Assembly: GCF_014596745.1 (NCBI RefSeq)
Contig: NZ_JABTCF010000002.1
Span: 310,001 to 374,000 of the forward strand
Source: Maribacter aquimaris
Lineage (GTDB): Bacteria > Bacteroidota > Bacteroidia > Flavobacteriales > Flavobacteriaceae
Direction of reading: 5' to 3'
Length of the DNA: 64,000 bases
The number at the start of each line of letters is the position of its first letter. Positions within the stretch are counted from its first letter, which is position 1. A model generated the notes under the pieces. That model did no database searches. It was not told the DNA's origin and was given only the letters and a program-made list of their open reading frames with translations. A program made the translations under genes and the position numbers. Shown piece after piece: positions 35,332 through 44,278 of the stretch.

Positions 35332-38300
35332 ATGAATTTAAAATCGAGATTAATCTTAATGGTGGTATTGCTATTCAATGCTACATTATTTGCGCAGGAT
35401 AGCTATCAGCTATCAGGTACGGTAACAGATGAGGCGAATGTTCCCATTCCAGGGGTGAATGTTGTTATATTAAATACAACTAGGGGAACGGCGACCGATT
35501 TTGATGGGTTGTATCAAATAGAGGTTTCAAATGGCGAAACGCTACAATTTTCGTATTTGGGTTATGTTACCCAAACGATCGATGTTTCTGGTCAGAAACA
35601 AATTAATGTTGCTTTGAAAGAAGATGCGGCACAACTTGAAGAAGTTGTGGTGGTAGGGTATGGTGCTCGTAGAAAAAGTGATGTAACGGGTTCTGTATCT
35701 TCAGTTAAATCTGATGAATTGACGGCTTTTCCAGTATTGGAGGCCGAGCAGGCACTTCAAGGTCGTGCTGCCGGTGTTGTTGTCCAATCCAATAATGGAG
35801 GTGAGCCAGGGGCTCCTATTAGTATTAGTGTTAGGGGTAATACTTCTATAAATGCAAATAGCGATCCGCTAATTGTTGTAGATGGTTTTATCGGGGCTAA
35901 TATGCCTCAAGCTGGTGATATTGCATCTTTACAGGTTTTGAAGGATGCTTCTGCAACTGCAATTTATGGTTCCAGAGGTTCTAATGGTGTTATTATGGTT
36001 ACAACCAAGAAAGGTAAAAGTGGTAAATTAAATATTGAATTAAATACGACTTATTCCATTCAAAGTACTTCAAATAAATTGGATTTGTTGAATGCTAGTG
36101 ATTTCGCAAATTATCAAAATCAAATAAGGGCTAATCAGGGGAATACTAATACTTATACTCAAGGAGCGTATGATACGGATTGGCAAGATTTGATTTATAG
36201 AACCGGTAGCACCCAAAACCATCAAGTTTCTTTTTCAGGTGGATCGGAAAAAATCAATGTTTATGCCTCGGGTACGTATTTTAATCAAGATGGTGTTTTG
36301 ATAAATTCAGGTTACGAGAGGTTATCATTTTTGTCAAATATTGATGCCCAAATATCGGATAAATTAAAATTAGGACTTAATTTAACTGGTAGTACTAGTA
36401 AAAAGAATGGTGTTGCTACCCAATCGGACGGTTCTGCTTCCGTAGGGGGTGATGATGTGGTTTCTTTGGCTATGCGGTTTGCTCCTGATAAGGGTATTTA
36501 TAACGAGGATGGCACGTTTGCGACAAATGATCAAATAGGGGATCAGGTGGATAATCCATGGGCTGTGGCCACGCAAAAAGACGATGATACTACAATAGAC
36601 CTTTTTAGGGCAAATGTCTATGCGGACTATGAGATTATCGAAGGTTTGACTTTTAAGACAACTTTTGGTTTAAGTACCAAAAATGAATTTAGAGGAACTT
36701 ATACGCCCAGAACATTAACATTGACTTCAGGAGGTGTTGATGGCAGGGCAATAATGTCAGAAGATAAATCCAAGTCGGTATTGAGTGAAAATTATTTAAC
36801 CTACAATAAAGAGTTGGGAAAAGGTAATTTAACATTATTGGCTGGTTATTCGTATCAAAAAACCACTAATGAAGGGTTTTATAGTGAGGGTACAGGAACT
36901 ATCGATGATTCGTTTTCCTATTATGGTTTATACACCGCCACAAGTTTAATCAATGGTTCTTCAGGTGATGTGTATTTCAATGAAACAGAAATTCAATCCC
37001 AATTTGGAAGGGCGAACTTTGATTACGATGATAGATTTTTGTTGACAGCTACGGTAAGAAGGGATGGAGCCTCGAATTTTGCTAAAAATGAAAAATATGC
37101 TATTTTTCCTTCAGGGGCTTTAGGTTGGAAAGTGTCCAATGAAAACTTTTTGAAAGACAGTAAATCCATTTCAAACTTGAAATTAAGGGCAAGTTATGGT
37201 GTTACGGGTAACCCGTCAATTGGTGCTTACGAATCGTTAGCGGTTTTGAGAAGTTTATATGCTTCAAGTAATGGTGAAACTGTTACGGCTGTTACTCCAT
37301 ATCAAAATGCTAACCCGGATTTAAAATGGGAGTCTTCCTATCAAACAAACTTTGGTTTGGATTTAGGTCTGTTCAATAGTGCAGTTTCACTTTCTTTGGA
37401 TTATTATGATATCGACACCAAAGATGTTCTTATGTTCGATAATAGTATCCCATGGTCTTTTGGTCTTCTTAATGATGAAATAATCACGAATGTTGGTGAG
37501 ATTAACAATAAAGGATTTGAAATTTCATTAAATACCAGAAATATATCCAATGAAAGTTTTAGTTGGACTACGGATGTTGTCTTCTCCAGAAACAAAAATA
37601 CGGTTGAAACCTTAATTAACGGTGCGGATTTCTTTGGTAGTGGTGCGCCAAGTTATTTTAGTGTGGATAATAACTACATCCTAAGGGAAGGTGAAGAAGT
37701 TGGTCTATTTTATGGCTTGGATTATGCAGGTGTATATCAAGGAGGTGCTGTACCAGCGGGGACAGCAGCTCTTACAGGGGCTGTAGCTGGTGACCCATTG
37801 TTTGCAGATTTAGATGATAGTGGAGATATTACTACTGCAGATAGGGAAATTATTGGTAACCCTAACCCTGATTTCACTTGGGGTATTACAAATACCTTCA
37901 GATATAAAGACCTTGATTTAAATATCTTTTTCCAAGGTTCTCAAGGTGGGGATATTTTTAATATGACCAATGTTCAATTGTACAATGGTGATGCCAATAC
38001 AACGTATGAGAATTACAATAATGCTTGGACGTCTACCAATACCGATACAAACGTTCCTCGTGTAGGAAATAATAGTAACAGGGAAATTTCTTCCCGTTTT
38101 GTTGAAGATGGAAGTTACATTAGATTAAAGAACATAGCCATAGGTTATAATTTACCTTCAGATGTTCTCGAACCTATAGGTATATCTAAAATGAGATTAT
38201 CAGTTAGTGCACAGAATCTATTGACTATTACAAATTACTCTGGTCTGGATCCTGAGGTAAATTACTATGGTGCTTCTGGCAATAATAATACTTCGAGCAA

Positions 38301-38376
38301 TACTGTTAGGGGTTTTGATTTTGGAAATTATCCAACGGTAAAATCGGTTAGTTTTAGCCTTAATGTAACATTTTAA
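35332..38376 (+). CDS. SusC/RagA-type TonB-dependent transporter (alginate locus)
   Basis: A 1014-residue outer-membrane importer for oligosaccharides, working with the SusD lipoprotein that follows. It has a signal peptide ending LFAQ, a carboxypeptidase-like regulatory domain (~25-100: LSGTVTDEANVPIPGVNVVI), a TonB-box-like LEEVVVVGYG (~103), a plug domain (~115-225: VVDGFIGANMPQAGDIASLQ, ATAIYGSRGSNGVIMVTTKK) and a 22-strand barrel to the C-terminus. The start is fixed by the signal peptide and by the matching position in the second susC. Location next to PL6/PL17 suggests alginate oligomers as cargo. Confidence 0.95.
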   Translation: MNLKSRLILMVVLLFNATLFAQDSYQLSGTVTDEANVPIPGVNVVILNTTRGTATDFDGLYQIEVSNGETLQFSYLGYVTQTIDVSGQKQINVALKEDAAQLEEVVVVGYGARRKSDVTGSVSSVKSDELTAFPVLEAEQALQGRAAGVVVQSNNGGEPGAPISISVRGNTSINANSDPLIVVDGFIGANMPQAGDIASLQVLKDASATAIYGSRGSNGVIMVTTKKGKSGKLNIELNTTYSIQSTSNKLDLLNASDFANYQNQIRANQGNTNTYTQGAYDTDWQDLIYRTGSTQNHQVSFSGGSEKINVYASGTYFNQDGVLINSGYERLSFLSNIDAQISDKLKLGLNLTGSTSKKNGVATQSDGSASVGGDDVVSLAMRFAPDKGIYNEDGTFATNDQIGDQVDNPWAVATQKDDDTTIDLFRANVYADYEIIEGLTFKTTFGLSTKNEFRGTYTPRTLTLTSGGVDGRAIMSEDKSKSVLSENYLTYNKELGKGNLTLLAGYSYQKTTNEGFYSEGTGTIDDSFSYYGLYTATSLINGSSGDVYFNETEIQSQFGRANFDYDDRFLLTATVRRDGASNFAKNEKYAIFPSGALGWKVSNENFLKDSKSISNLKLRASYGVTGNPSIGAYESLAVLRSLYASSNGETVTAVTPYQNANPDLKWESSYQTNFGLDLGLFNSAVSLSLDYYDIDTKDVLMFDNSIPWSFGLLNDEIITNVGEINNKGFEISLNTRNISNESFSWTTDVVFSRNKNTVETLINGADFFGSGAPSYFSVDNNYILREGEEVGLFYGLDYAGVYQGGAVPAGTAALTGAVAGDPLFADLDDSGDITTADREIIGNPNPDFTWGITNTFRYKDLDLNIFFQGSQGGDIFNMTNVQLYNGDANTTYENYNNAWTSTNTDTNVPRVGNNSNREISSRFVEDGSYIRLKNIAIGYNLPSDVLEPIGISKMRLSVSAQNLLTITNYSGLDPEVNYYGASGNNNTSSNTVRGFDFGNYPTVKSVSFSLNVTF

Positions 38377-38394
38377 TGAATTGTTTAAAAAAAT

Positions 38395-39942
38395 ATGTAT
38401 AAGATGATAAAAACTAAATATATATTATTATTGATAATGGGATTGTCGATAATGGGATGTTCCGATTTGGAAGAAGATCCAATAGCTTTATTATCCCCAG
38501 AAGGATACTTCAAGTCTACAGCTGATATACAAGCTGCTGTAGATGGTTCGTTAACACATGCGATCAATGAAGAGATTTGGGGTAGGAAACTATCCATAGC
38601 TTTATTGTTGCGTTCTGATATGGTTGATCTTCAATCCGATGAAACTAGAAGGGTAGAAATGAATACGCATACAATTTCGGGTGATAATGAAATGGTATAT
38701 GATCCTTGGACAAGGATTTATCTTGGAATATCAGCGGCCAATACGGCCATTGCGGGGGCTGACGACGTAGTCGAAGAAGATAGTGTTAAAAATCCGGTTA
38801 CGGCGCAAGCTTATTTTGCTAGGGCTTTTTATTATTTTCATTTAGTGAGATTATTTGGGGATGTTCCCTATTTTGATGCACCTGTAATCGATGCAGAAGC
38901 GGCTAAATCTGTGAGTAATACGCCAGAGGCTGAGGTGTATGAAAAAATCATTGCCGATTTGCAATTTGCCAAAACCTGGTTACCTGAAACCGTTGCCTCA
39001 AGATCAATACCGTCTAAAGCCGCTGCGAGTTCTTATTTGGCCTTAGTGTATTTGACAATGGCCGGAAATGATTCAGGAAGTGAATATTTTCAAATGGCTT
39101 TCAATGAGGCCAAAGAAGTGATCAACAATGCAGGGACGTATAATTTGGCTTTGGATAATGACTTCCAAACTTTATTTAATGCCGAAAAAATAGATGCTTC
39201 TTTGGAACCTATATTCGCTTTGGATTACAATAATGTAGAGGCAGAAGACAATGCTTATGACCAAACAGCTCCAATGACGGGTATCAGGGGTGATGATGAT
39301 GATCAAGGTTGGTCTGTAGCTGTCCCAGCTATGGCTGTTTATGATTCATTTGATGCAGATGATTATAGAAGAAGGGTTTCTTTTCAAACTGAAGCTACAA
39401 TTGGAGGTGTTACCGTTGATTATACCGAGTTTGATATAAGCGGACATGAATTTGCTGCAAATAGACCATATATTGCAAAATATACTCGGTTCCCTGGACC
39501 TTATGCGAAATCGAATAAAAGGGCAACAAGCCATAATTATTCAATGATACGTTATGCTGAAGTGTTGTTGATTGCAGCTGAGGCGGCAGTAGAAATTGGA
39601 GATAATGCATCGGCACTTACTTATATTAATATGGTAAGGGAAAGAGCAAGAAGAGGTGGTGAATCGACCAATGGTGGTTATGTTGAGGAAGCAATCCCAG
39701 CAAGTGCCGTCCCAGCCGATCTTAGTGGAACTGTCACTGTTGATGATGTGTTGGAAGAACGAAGGGTGGAACTTGCTTTTGAAGGTAAGAGATGGTACGA
39801 TATTAAAAGAAGACAATTAGGAGAAGAAGTATTTGGTGCTTCCGGTTATGAAGGTGCAAAACCAGATTGGAATTCTGCCGTTGATTATGATACTCCAATT
39901 CCAGACGAAGAGTTGAATAGGATGCCTAATGTTGTGAATTAA
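38395..39942 (+). CDS. SusD/RagB-type substrate-binding lipoprotein (alginate locus)
   Basis: The 515-residue surface lipoprotein caps the SusC channel and binds the incoming oligosaccharide. A lipoprotein signal with SIMGC (~18-22) is followed by the SusD N-terminal domain (EEDPIALLSPEGYFKSTADI) and TPR-like helices (AQAYFARAFYYFHLVRLFGD, ~140-159), and the C-terminal RagB part (EVLLIAAEAAVEIGDNASAL; VDDVLEERRVELAFEGKRWY). Two in-frame ATGs (38395 and 38404) are possible starts. It is 18 bases after susC and ends before a stem-loop. Confidence 0.94.
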   Translation: MYKMIKTKYILLLIMGLSIMGCSDLEEDPIALLSPEGYFKSTADIQAAVDGSLTHAINEEIWGRKLSIALLLRSDMVDLQSDETRRVEMNTHTISGDNEMVYDPWTRIYLGISAANTAIAGADDVVEEDSVKNPVTAQAYFARAFYYFHLVRLFGDVPYFDAPVIDAEAAKSVSNTPEAEVYEKIIADLQFAKTWLPETVASRSIPSKAAASSYLALVYLTMAGNDSGSEYFQMAFNEAKEVINNAGTYNLALDNDFQTLFNAEKIDASLEPIFALDYNNVEAEDNAYDQTAPMTGIRGDDDDQGWSVAVPAMAVYDSFDADDYRRRVSFQTEATIGGVTVDYTEFDISGHEFAANRPYIAKYTRFPGPYAKSNKRATSHNYSMIRYAEVLLIAAEAAVEIGDNASALTYINMVRERARRGGESTNGGYVEEAIPASAVPADLSGTVTVDDVLEERRVELAFEGKRWYDIKRRQLGEEVFGASGYEGAKPDWNSAVDYDTPIPDEELNRMPNVVN

Positions 39943-40045
39943 GTCTTGGCGATTGATTTATGTTTAATAGGCAGTTATCTATTATTTCATGTTCTAGTCG
40001 CATTAAAAGCATAAGTTTTGATTAGTAGTTGAGTTAGTTTGAGTT

Positions 40046-40084
40046 TTTGGTGGTACTGGTCCTTTATTGGACCGGTACTCCAAA
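40046..40084 (+). terminator. Probable terminator after the first susCD operon
   Basis: A strong stem, TTTGGTGGTACTGGTCC pairing with GGACCGGTACTCCAAA around TTTATT, lies ~100 bases after the SusD stop. The T-run after it is weak (TTAAAAG), so termination may need help or the hairpin may stabilise the 3' end. Confidence 0.5.
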
Positions 40085-40169
40085 TTAAAAGAGTAATGGG
40101 AATAATTGTTTTTTGAACATTTCGAACTCCTTTTATGTTGAATTAATTGTTTAATTTTAACAAACCAAA

Positions 40170-40181
40170 CTGGTTAACCAA
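40170..40181. promoter_or_regulatory. GntR operator in front of its own gene
   Basis: CTGGTTAACCAA contains the perfect palindrome TGGTTAACCA (40171-40180), 20 bases before the gntR ATG, preceded by a half-site AAACCAAAC. It is of the same type as the palindromes before PL6 and both susC genes, suggesting autoregulation. Confidence 0.6.
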
Positions 40182-40199
40182 TTTAGCGAAAATGTTAAT

Positions 40200-40904
40200 A
40201 TGAAATTAGAAGTCCTTACAAAATCAGAGAATAAAGAAGTTCAAAAAGAAATTATTTCAAAAATCCGAGACCTAATCGATTTTAAAAATTTAGAACCAGG
40301 GGATAAACTGCCTTCAGAGCGTATGTTGTCAGAAAAGTTTGGGGTAAGTAGAAGCAACCTAAGGGAAGCCATCCAAAGATTGGAGTTCTATGGTTTGTTG
40401 AAATCCAGGCCACAGAGCGGTACATTTATTGCCGATATAGGGCCTATTGCCATGAAGGGAATGCTAAAGGATATACTTGAATTGGAAACTCCGGATTTTA
40501 AATCTCTCGTTGAGACACGGATTTTATTAGAGTTGAAAACTTGTAGATTGGCAGCTTTGCGACGAACCGAAGAGGATTTGGAACATATGAAAAAGGCCTT
40601 GGATGCTTTTAGTGCTAAGGTGAATAACGGGGAAGATGCCGTTCAGGAAGATTTGTTGTTTCATTTGTCCATCGCTAAAGCCAGTGGCAATAGTAGTATG
40701 AATACATTCATGTTGATCATTACCCCTGAGATCATTACCAACTTCGAAAAGTATCATGTATGTGATGTCAATAGAGCGGCCTTAGGGATACAAGAACATA
40801 ATGATATCTTCGAAGCGATAAAAAAACAAGACCCAAAATTGGCCAAAGAAAAAATGAAAGTACACTTCAAAATGTTGTACCAGTATTGTTATAATATTGA
40901 ATGA
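40200..40904 (+). CDS. GntR-family (FadR subfamily) transcriptional regulator
   Basis: The 234-residue regulator has a winged helix-turn-helix (~12-80: LEPGDKLPSERMLSEKFGVS, RSNLREAIQRLEFYGLL) and a C-terminal FCD effector domain (~100-225) with the metal-binding residues expected in that fold (LLFHLSIAKASGN, EHNDIFEAI, MKVHFKML). FadR-type regulators with FCD domains commonly respond to sugar acids, so an alginate-derived acid such as DEH or KDG is the likely ligand. A palindrome precedes its own gene and four regions of the window carry the same type of site, so it is the probable local controller. Confidence 0.92.
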   Translation: MKLEVLTKSENKEVQKEIISKIRDLIDFKNLEPGDKLPSERMLSEKFGVSRSNLREAIQRLEFYGLLKSRPQSGTFIADIGPIAMKGMLKDILELETPDFKSLVETRILLELKTCRLAALRRTEEDLEHMKKALDAFSAKVNNGEDAVQEDLLFHLSIAKASGNSSMNTFMLIITPEIITNFEKYHVCDVNRAALGIQEHNDIFEAIKKQDPKLAKEKMKVHFKMLYQYCYNIE

Positions 40905-41062
40905 AACTAGTTTGGGAAAAAGATAGAATCTCGCACTTTTACTTTTTTAAGTAAAACAATCTAGGAAGACAAATAATTTATATCAGTTTAATTGCTAAGT
41001 CAATTTCTAGCTTAATTGGGTTCAGTGATTAAATAGATTTTCAATAAATAAAATAAGTGATT

Positions 41063-42352
41063 ATGAAAGTTAAGGGATTAAGATGGTTTATTATCGGCCT
41101 CATATTTTTGGCCACGGTAATTAATTATATAGATAGGAGTGCGCTTTCTATAATGTGGGGTGGTGAAGATGTTGAAGGTTCAATAGCTCAATCTCTTGGT
41201 TTAACAAAGTATCATTATGGGTTAATATCCAATGTTTTTATGGTTGCCTATGCATTGGGTCAACTTTTCTCAGGGAAATTATTTGACAAGGTAGGAACCC
41301 GAATCGGTTATGTAATCAGTATTGGGGTTTGGGGTATATCGTCTTTTTTACACTCCACAGTTCGAGGATTTTTATCTCTTGCTTTTTTCAGAACCACCCT
41401 AGGTTTATCTGAAGCTGGCAACTGGCCAGGAGGTGTAAAAAGTAATGCCGAATGGTTTCCGATAAAGGAACGGGCCATTGCTCAAGGATTATTTAATGCT
41501 GGAGCTTCTATTGGGTCAGTAATTGCCCCACCATTTATAGCCACATTATTTGTGGCTTTTGGGTGGAGAATAACCTTTATGGTTGTTGGTTCTTTTGGAA
41601 TACTATGGATTATTCCTTGGTTATTGGTTAACAAAGCGGGACCTAAAAAACACCCTTGGATTTCAAAAGAAGAGCAAGATTATATTCTTGAAGGTCAAAG
41701 TTTGGCTGATCAAAATGCGACTGAAGATACTAAAGGAAAAAGTTTAAAGGAAATCCTTTCATTTAAAGAGTCTTGGGCGGTTGTAATCGGTCGTTTTTTC
41801 CTAGAGCCAATATGGTGGATTTTTGTCACTTGGATGCCAATTTACCTTTTTGATATTTATGGATTTAATGTAAAAGAAGTTGGGATGTTCCTCTGGGTAC
41901 CTTACGTAGGGGCTGCTGCCGGTAGTATTATTGGTGGATACGTTTCAGGAAAAATCATATCAAAAACCAATTCAATCGATAAGGGAAGAAAAACGACCAT
42001 ATTTATTGGAGGTGTTATCATGTTGTTAGGTTTGATAGCTACTGTACTTATAGGTGATACAGCTGAAAAATTTGTTGCCATAGTGTTTTTTGTTTTGTTC
42101 GGTTTCCAGTTCGCCATCAGTAATGTGCAAACATTACCGAGTGATTTCTTTAGTGGAAAATCTGTAGGTTCATTGGCCGGCTTGGGCGGTATGATTGGTG
42201 TTTTATCTGTAATTATAATGAACTTTTTAGTTCCGGTTATAGTGGATAATTTCTCTTACACACCCATATTTGTTGTTATCGCAATATTTGTGCCCCTTGG
42301 GGTAGGGGCAATATATTTCTTCGCAAGGGATATAAAATCAGTTGAAAAATAA
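41063..42352 (+). CDS. MFS transporter, hexuronate/DEH permease type
   Basis: A 429-residue major facilitator with twelve hydrophobic helices and the hexuronate-transporter (ExuT/anion:cation symporter family) look: NYIDRSALSIMWGG (~20), GQLFSGKLFDKVGTRIGY (~70), FRTTLGLSEAGNWPGGVKSN (~108) and the mid-loop. The frame opens with a GTG at 41057; the ATG at 41063 (MKVKGLRWFI) is preferred. Its position before the DEH reductase gene suggests it carries DEH or unsaturated uronate monomers across the inner membrane; substrate is inferred from context. Confidence 0.9.
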   Translation: MKVKGLRWFIIGLIFLATVINYIDRSALSIMWGGEDVEGSIAQSLGLTKYHYGLISNVFMVAYALGQLFSGKLFDKVGTRIGYVISIGVWGISSFLHSTVRGFLSLAFFRTTLGLSEAGNWPGGVKSNAEWFPIKERAIAQGLFNAGASIGSVIAPPFIATLFVAFGWRITFMVVGSFGILWIIPWLLVNKAGPKKHPWISKEEQDYILEGQSLADQNATEDTKGKSLKEILSFKESWAVVIGRFFLEPIWWIFVTWMPIYLFDIYGFNVKEVGMFLWVPYVGAAAGSIIGGYVSGKIISKTNSIDKGRKTTIFIGGVIMLLGLIATVLIGDTAEKFVAIVFFVLFGFQFAISNVQTLPSDFFSGKSVGSLAGLGGMIGVLSVIIMNFLVPVIVDNFSYTPIFVVIAIFVPLGVGAIYFFARDIKSVEK

Positions 42353-42383
42353 TAGTATTATACAATAATAAAATTTTTAAAAA

Positions 42384-43148
42384 ATGAGTGATTTAAAAGG
42401 AAAAGTAGCAGTAATTACTGGGGCTACAGGTGGAATTGGTTTTGCAGTAGCAAAAAGATTGGGTAAAGACGGATATACCGTGGTTTTGAACGGTATTGAA
42501 GATGAAGAAGGAGCGAAAAGGGTTGAGGAACTCAAAGCAGAAGGGATTACCGCAGAATATTACGGATTTGACGTTACCAAAGAAGAAGAGGTAACTTCAA
42601 ATATCAATAAGATTGGAGAGAAATTTGGTAAAATCGATGTTCTTGTAAACAATGCAGGTGGACTCGGAGGAAGATCAAGATTTGAAGAAATGACTACGGA
42701 ATTTTACAGATCTGTCATGGCATTGAATCTTGACTCAACATTTTTTGCTTCTAGAGCAGCTATTCCTTTCCTTAAAAAAGGGAAAGATGCTTCTATCATT
42801 AACTATACTTCCAATGCAGCTTGGACAGCTGGTGGACCAGGAGCAGGAATCTACGGTACTTCTAAAGCTGGTGTTCATGCGATCACTAAAGCATTGGCGA
42901 AAGATTTAGCGGAATATGGAATTAGGGTGAATGCAGTATCACCGGGTACAATAGACACTCCTTTTCACGCCCAAATAAAAGCCACTAAACCTGAAGTATT
43001 CGCTTCATGGGCAAACAGTATTATGCTAGGTAGATTGGGGCAACCGGAAGATGTGGCCTCTGTTGTTTCATTCTTGGCAAGTAAGGATGCAGGTTTCATA
43101 ACAGCTGAAACTATCCAAATCGGTGGTGGACAAGCTTTGGGTATTTAG
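42384..43148 (+). CDS. Short-chain dehydrogenase, probable DEH reductase
   Basis: A 254-residue classical SDR: cofactor loop TGATGGIGFAVAKRLG (~12), NNAGGLGGRS (~88), catalytic Ser in IINYTSNAAW (~138) and YGTSKAGVHAITKALAKDLA (~155, YxxxK). In marine alginate degraders an SDR in this position reduces 4-deoxy-L-erythro-5-hexoseulose uronate (DEH) to 2-keto-3-deoxygluconate with NAD(P)H. Next-door kdgK and kdgA, which use that product, support the call. Cofactor choice cannot be settled by eye. Confidence 0.85.
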   Translation: MSDLKGKVAVITGATGGIGFAVAKRLGKDGYTVVLNGIEDEEGAKRVEELKAEGITAEYYGFDVTKEEEVTSNINKIGEKFGKIDVLVNNAGGLGGRSRFEEMTTEFYRSVMALNLDSTFFASRAAIPFLKKGKDASIINYTSNAAWTAGGPGAGIYGTSKAGVHAITKALAKDLAEYGIRVNAVSPGTIDTPFHAQIKATKPEVFASWANSIMLGRLGQPEDVASVVSFLASKDAGFITAETIQIGGGQALGI

Positions 43149-43197
43149 AATTAATGTTGTGATAAGTTTTAAAAAAGAATAAATAATCCGATTTTAT

Positions 43198-44238
43198 ATG
43201 AAAAAAGTAGTCACTTTTGGAGAGATAATGCTGAGATTGGCACCTCCTGGATTTTTAAGATTTTCCCAAACAAATAGTTTTGATGTTGTCTATGGGGGCG
43301 GTGAATCCAATGTTGCCGTTTCTTTGGCTAACTATGGGGTTCCCGTGGATTTCGTAACACGACTTCCAAAAAATGATATCGGTGAATGCGCCCTTATGGA
43401 AATGCGTAAGCGTGGCGTTGGGGTCGATAAGATCGTTTATGGTGGTGACCGTTTAGGAATTTATTTCTTGGAAACAGGAGCGGTAAGTAGGGGTAGTAAG
43501 GTTGTATATGACCGGGCCCATTCCGCTATTAGTGAAATAAAATCGGGAATGATCGATTGGGATTCCGTTTTTGATGGGGTCGAATGGTTCCATTGGACCG
43601 GGATTACGCCTGCGATTTCACAAGGGGCTGCGGATGTATGTCTTGAAGCGGTGAAAGCCGCAAGTGAAAAAGGTATTACCATTTCCACAGATTTAAATTA
43701 TCGTGCCAAGTTATGGAATTATGGGGGAGATCGTGAGACCATCATGACTGAACTTACCTCCTATTGCGATATCATCCTCGGTAATGAGGAGGATGCTGAG
43801 ATGCATTTTGGGATTAAGCCAGAGGGTATCTCGGTACAAACCCAGGGGCATGATGTAAAAGCAGAAGCCTTTTTGTCGGTATGTAAGCAAATGATGGAGA
43901 AATTTCCACGTGCCAAAAAAGTGATTACCACGCTTCGTGGATCAATTTCCGCTTCCCACAATACATGGGCAGGTGTCTTGTACGATGGTAAAAAGATGTA
44001 TGAGACCCGTCAATACCAGATTACCGATATTGTAGACCGTGTTGGTGGTGGTGACTCATTCATGGGTGGTCTGATCTATGGATTGTTGAAATATCCTGAG
44101 GATGATCAGAATGCCTTGGATTTTGCCGTGGCTGCATCCTGTTTAAAACATACTATAAAAGGTGATGCGAATTTGGTCACTGTTGCTGAAGTTGAAAAAC
44201 TTATGGGTGGTGATGCATCAGGTAGGGTTGCGAGATAA
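43198..44238 (+). CDS. kdgK: 2-dehydro-3-deoxygluconokinase (KdgK), copy 2
   Basis: PfkB-family kinase, 346 residues, phosphorylating KDG in the alginate operon. It keeps all motifs of copy 1 (YGGGESNVAVSLANYG, DRVGGGDSFMGGLIYG) and is collinear with it; differences cluster in surface segments such as ~74-82 and ~208-215. Unlike copy 1, it is separated from its aldolase by a phosphofructokinase gene. Many synonymous changes at the DNA level show the two copies parted long ago or came from different sources. Confidence 0.94.
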   Translation: MKKVVTFGEIMLRLAPPGFLRFSQTNSFDVVYGGGESNVAVSLANYGVPVDFVTRLPKNDIGECALMEMRKRGVGVDKIVYGGDRLGIYFLETGAVSRGSKVVYDRAHSAISEIKSGMIDWDSVFDGVEWFHWTGITPAISQGAADVCLEAVKAASEKGITISTDLNYRAKLWNYGGDRETIMTELTSYCDIILGNEEDAEMHFGIKPEGISVQTQGHDVKAEAFLSVCKQMMEKFPRAKKVITTLRGSISASHNTWAGVLYDGKKMYETRQYQITDIVDRVGGGDSFMGGLIYGLLKYPEDDQNALDFAVAASCLKHTIKGDANLVTVAEVEKLMGGDASGRVAR

Positions 44239-44278
44239 CCCAAGTAGAATAACTATGATCTAAATAATGATTTTTTAA

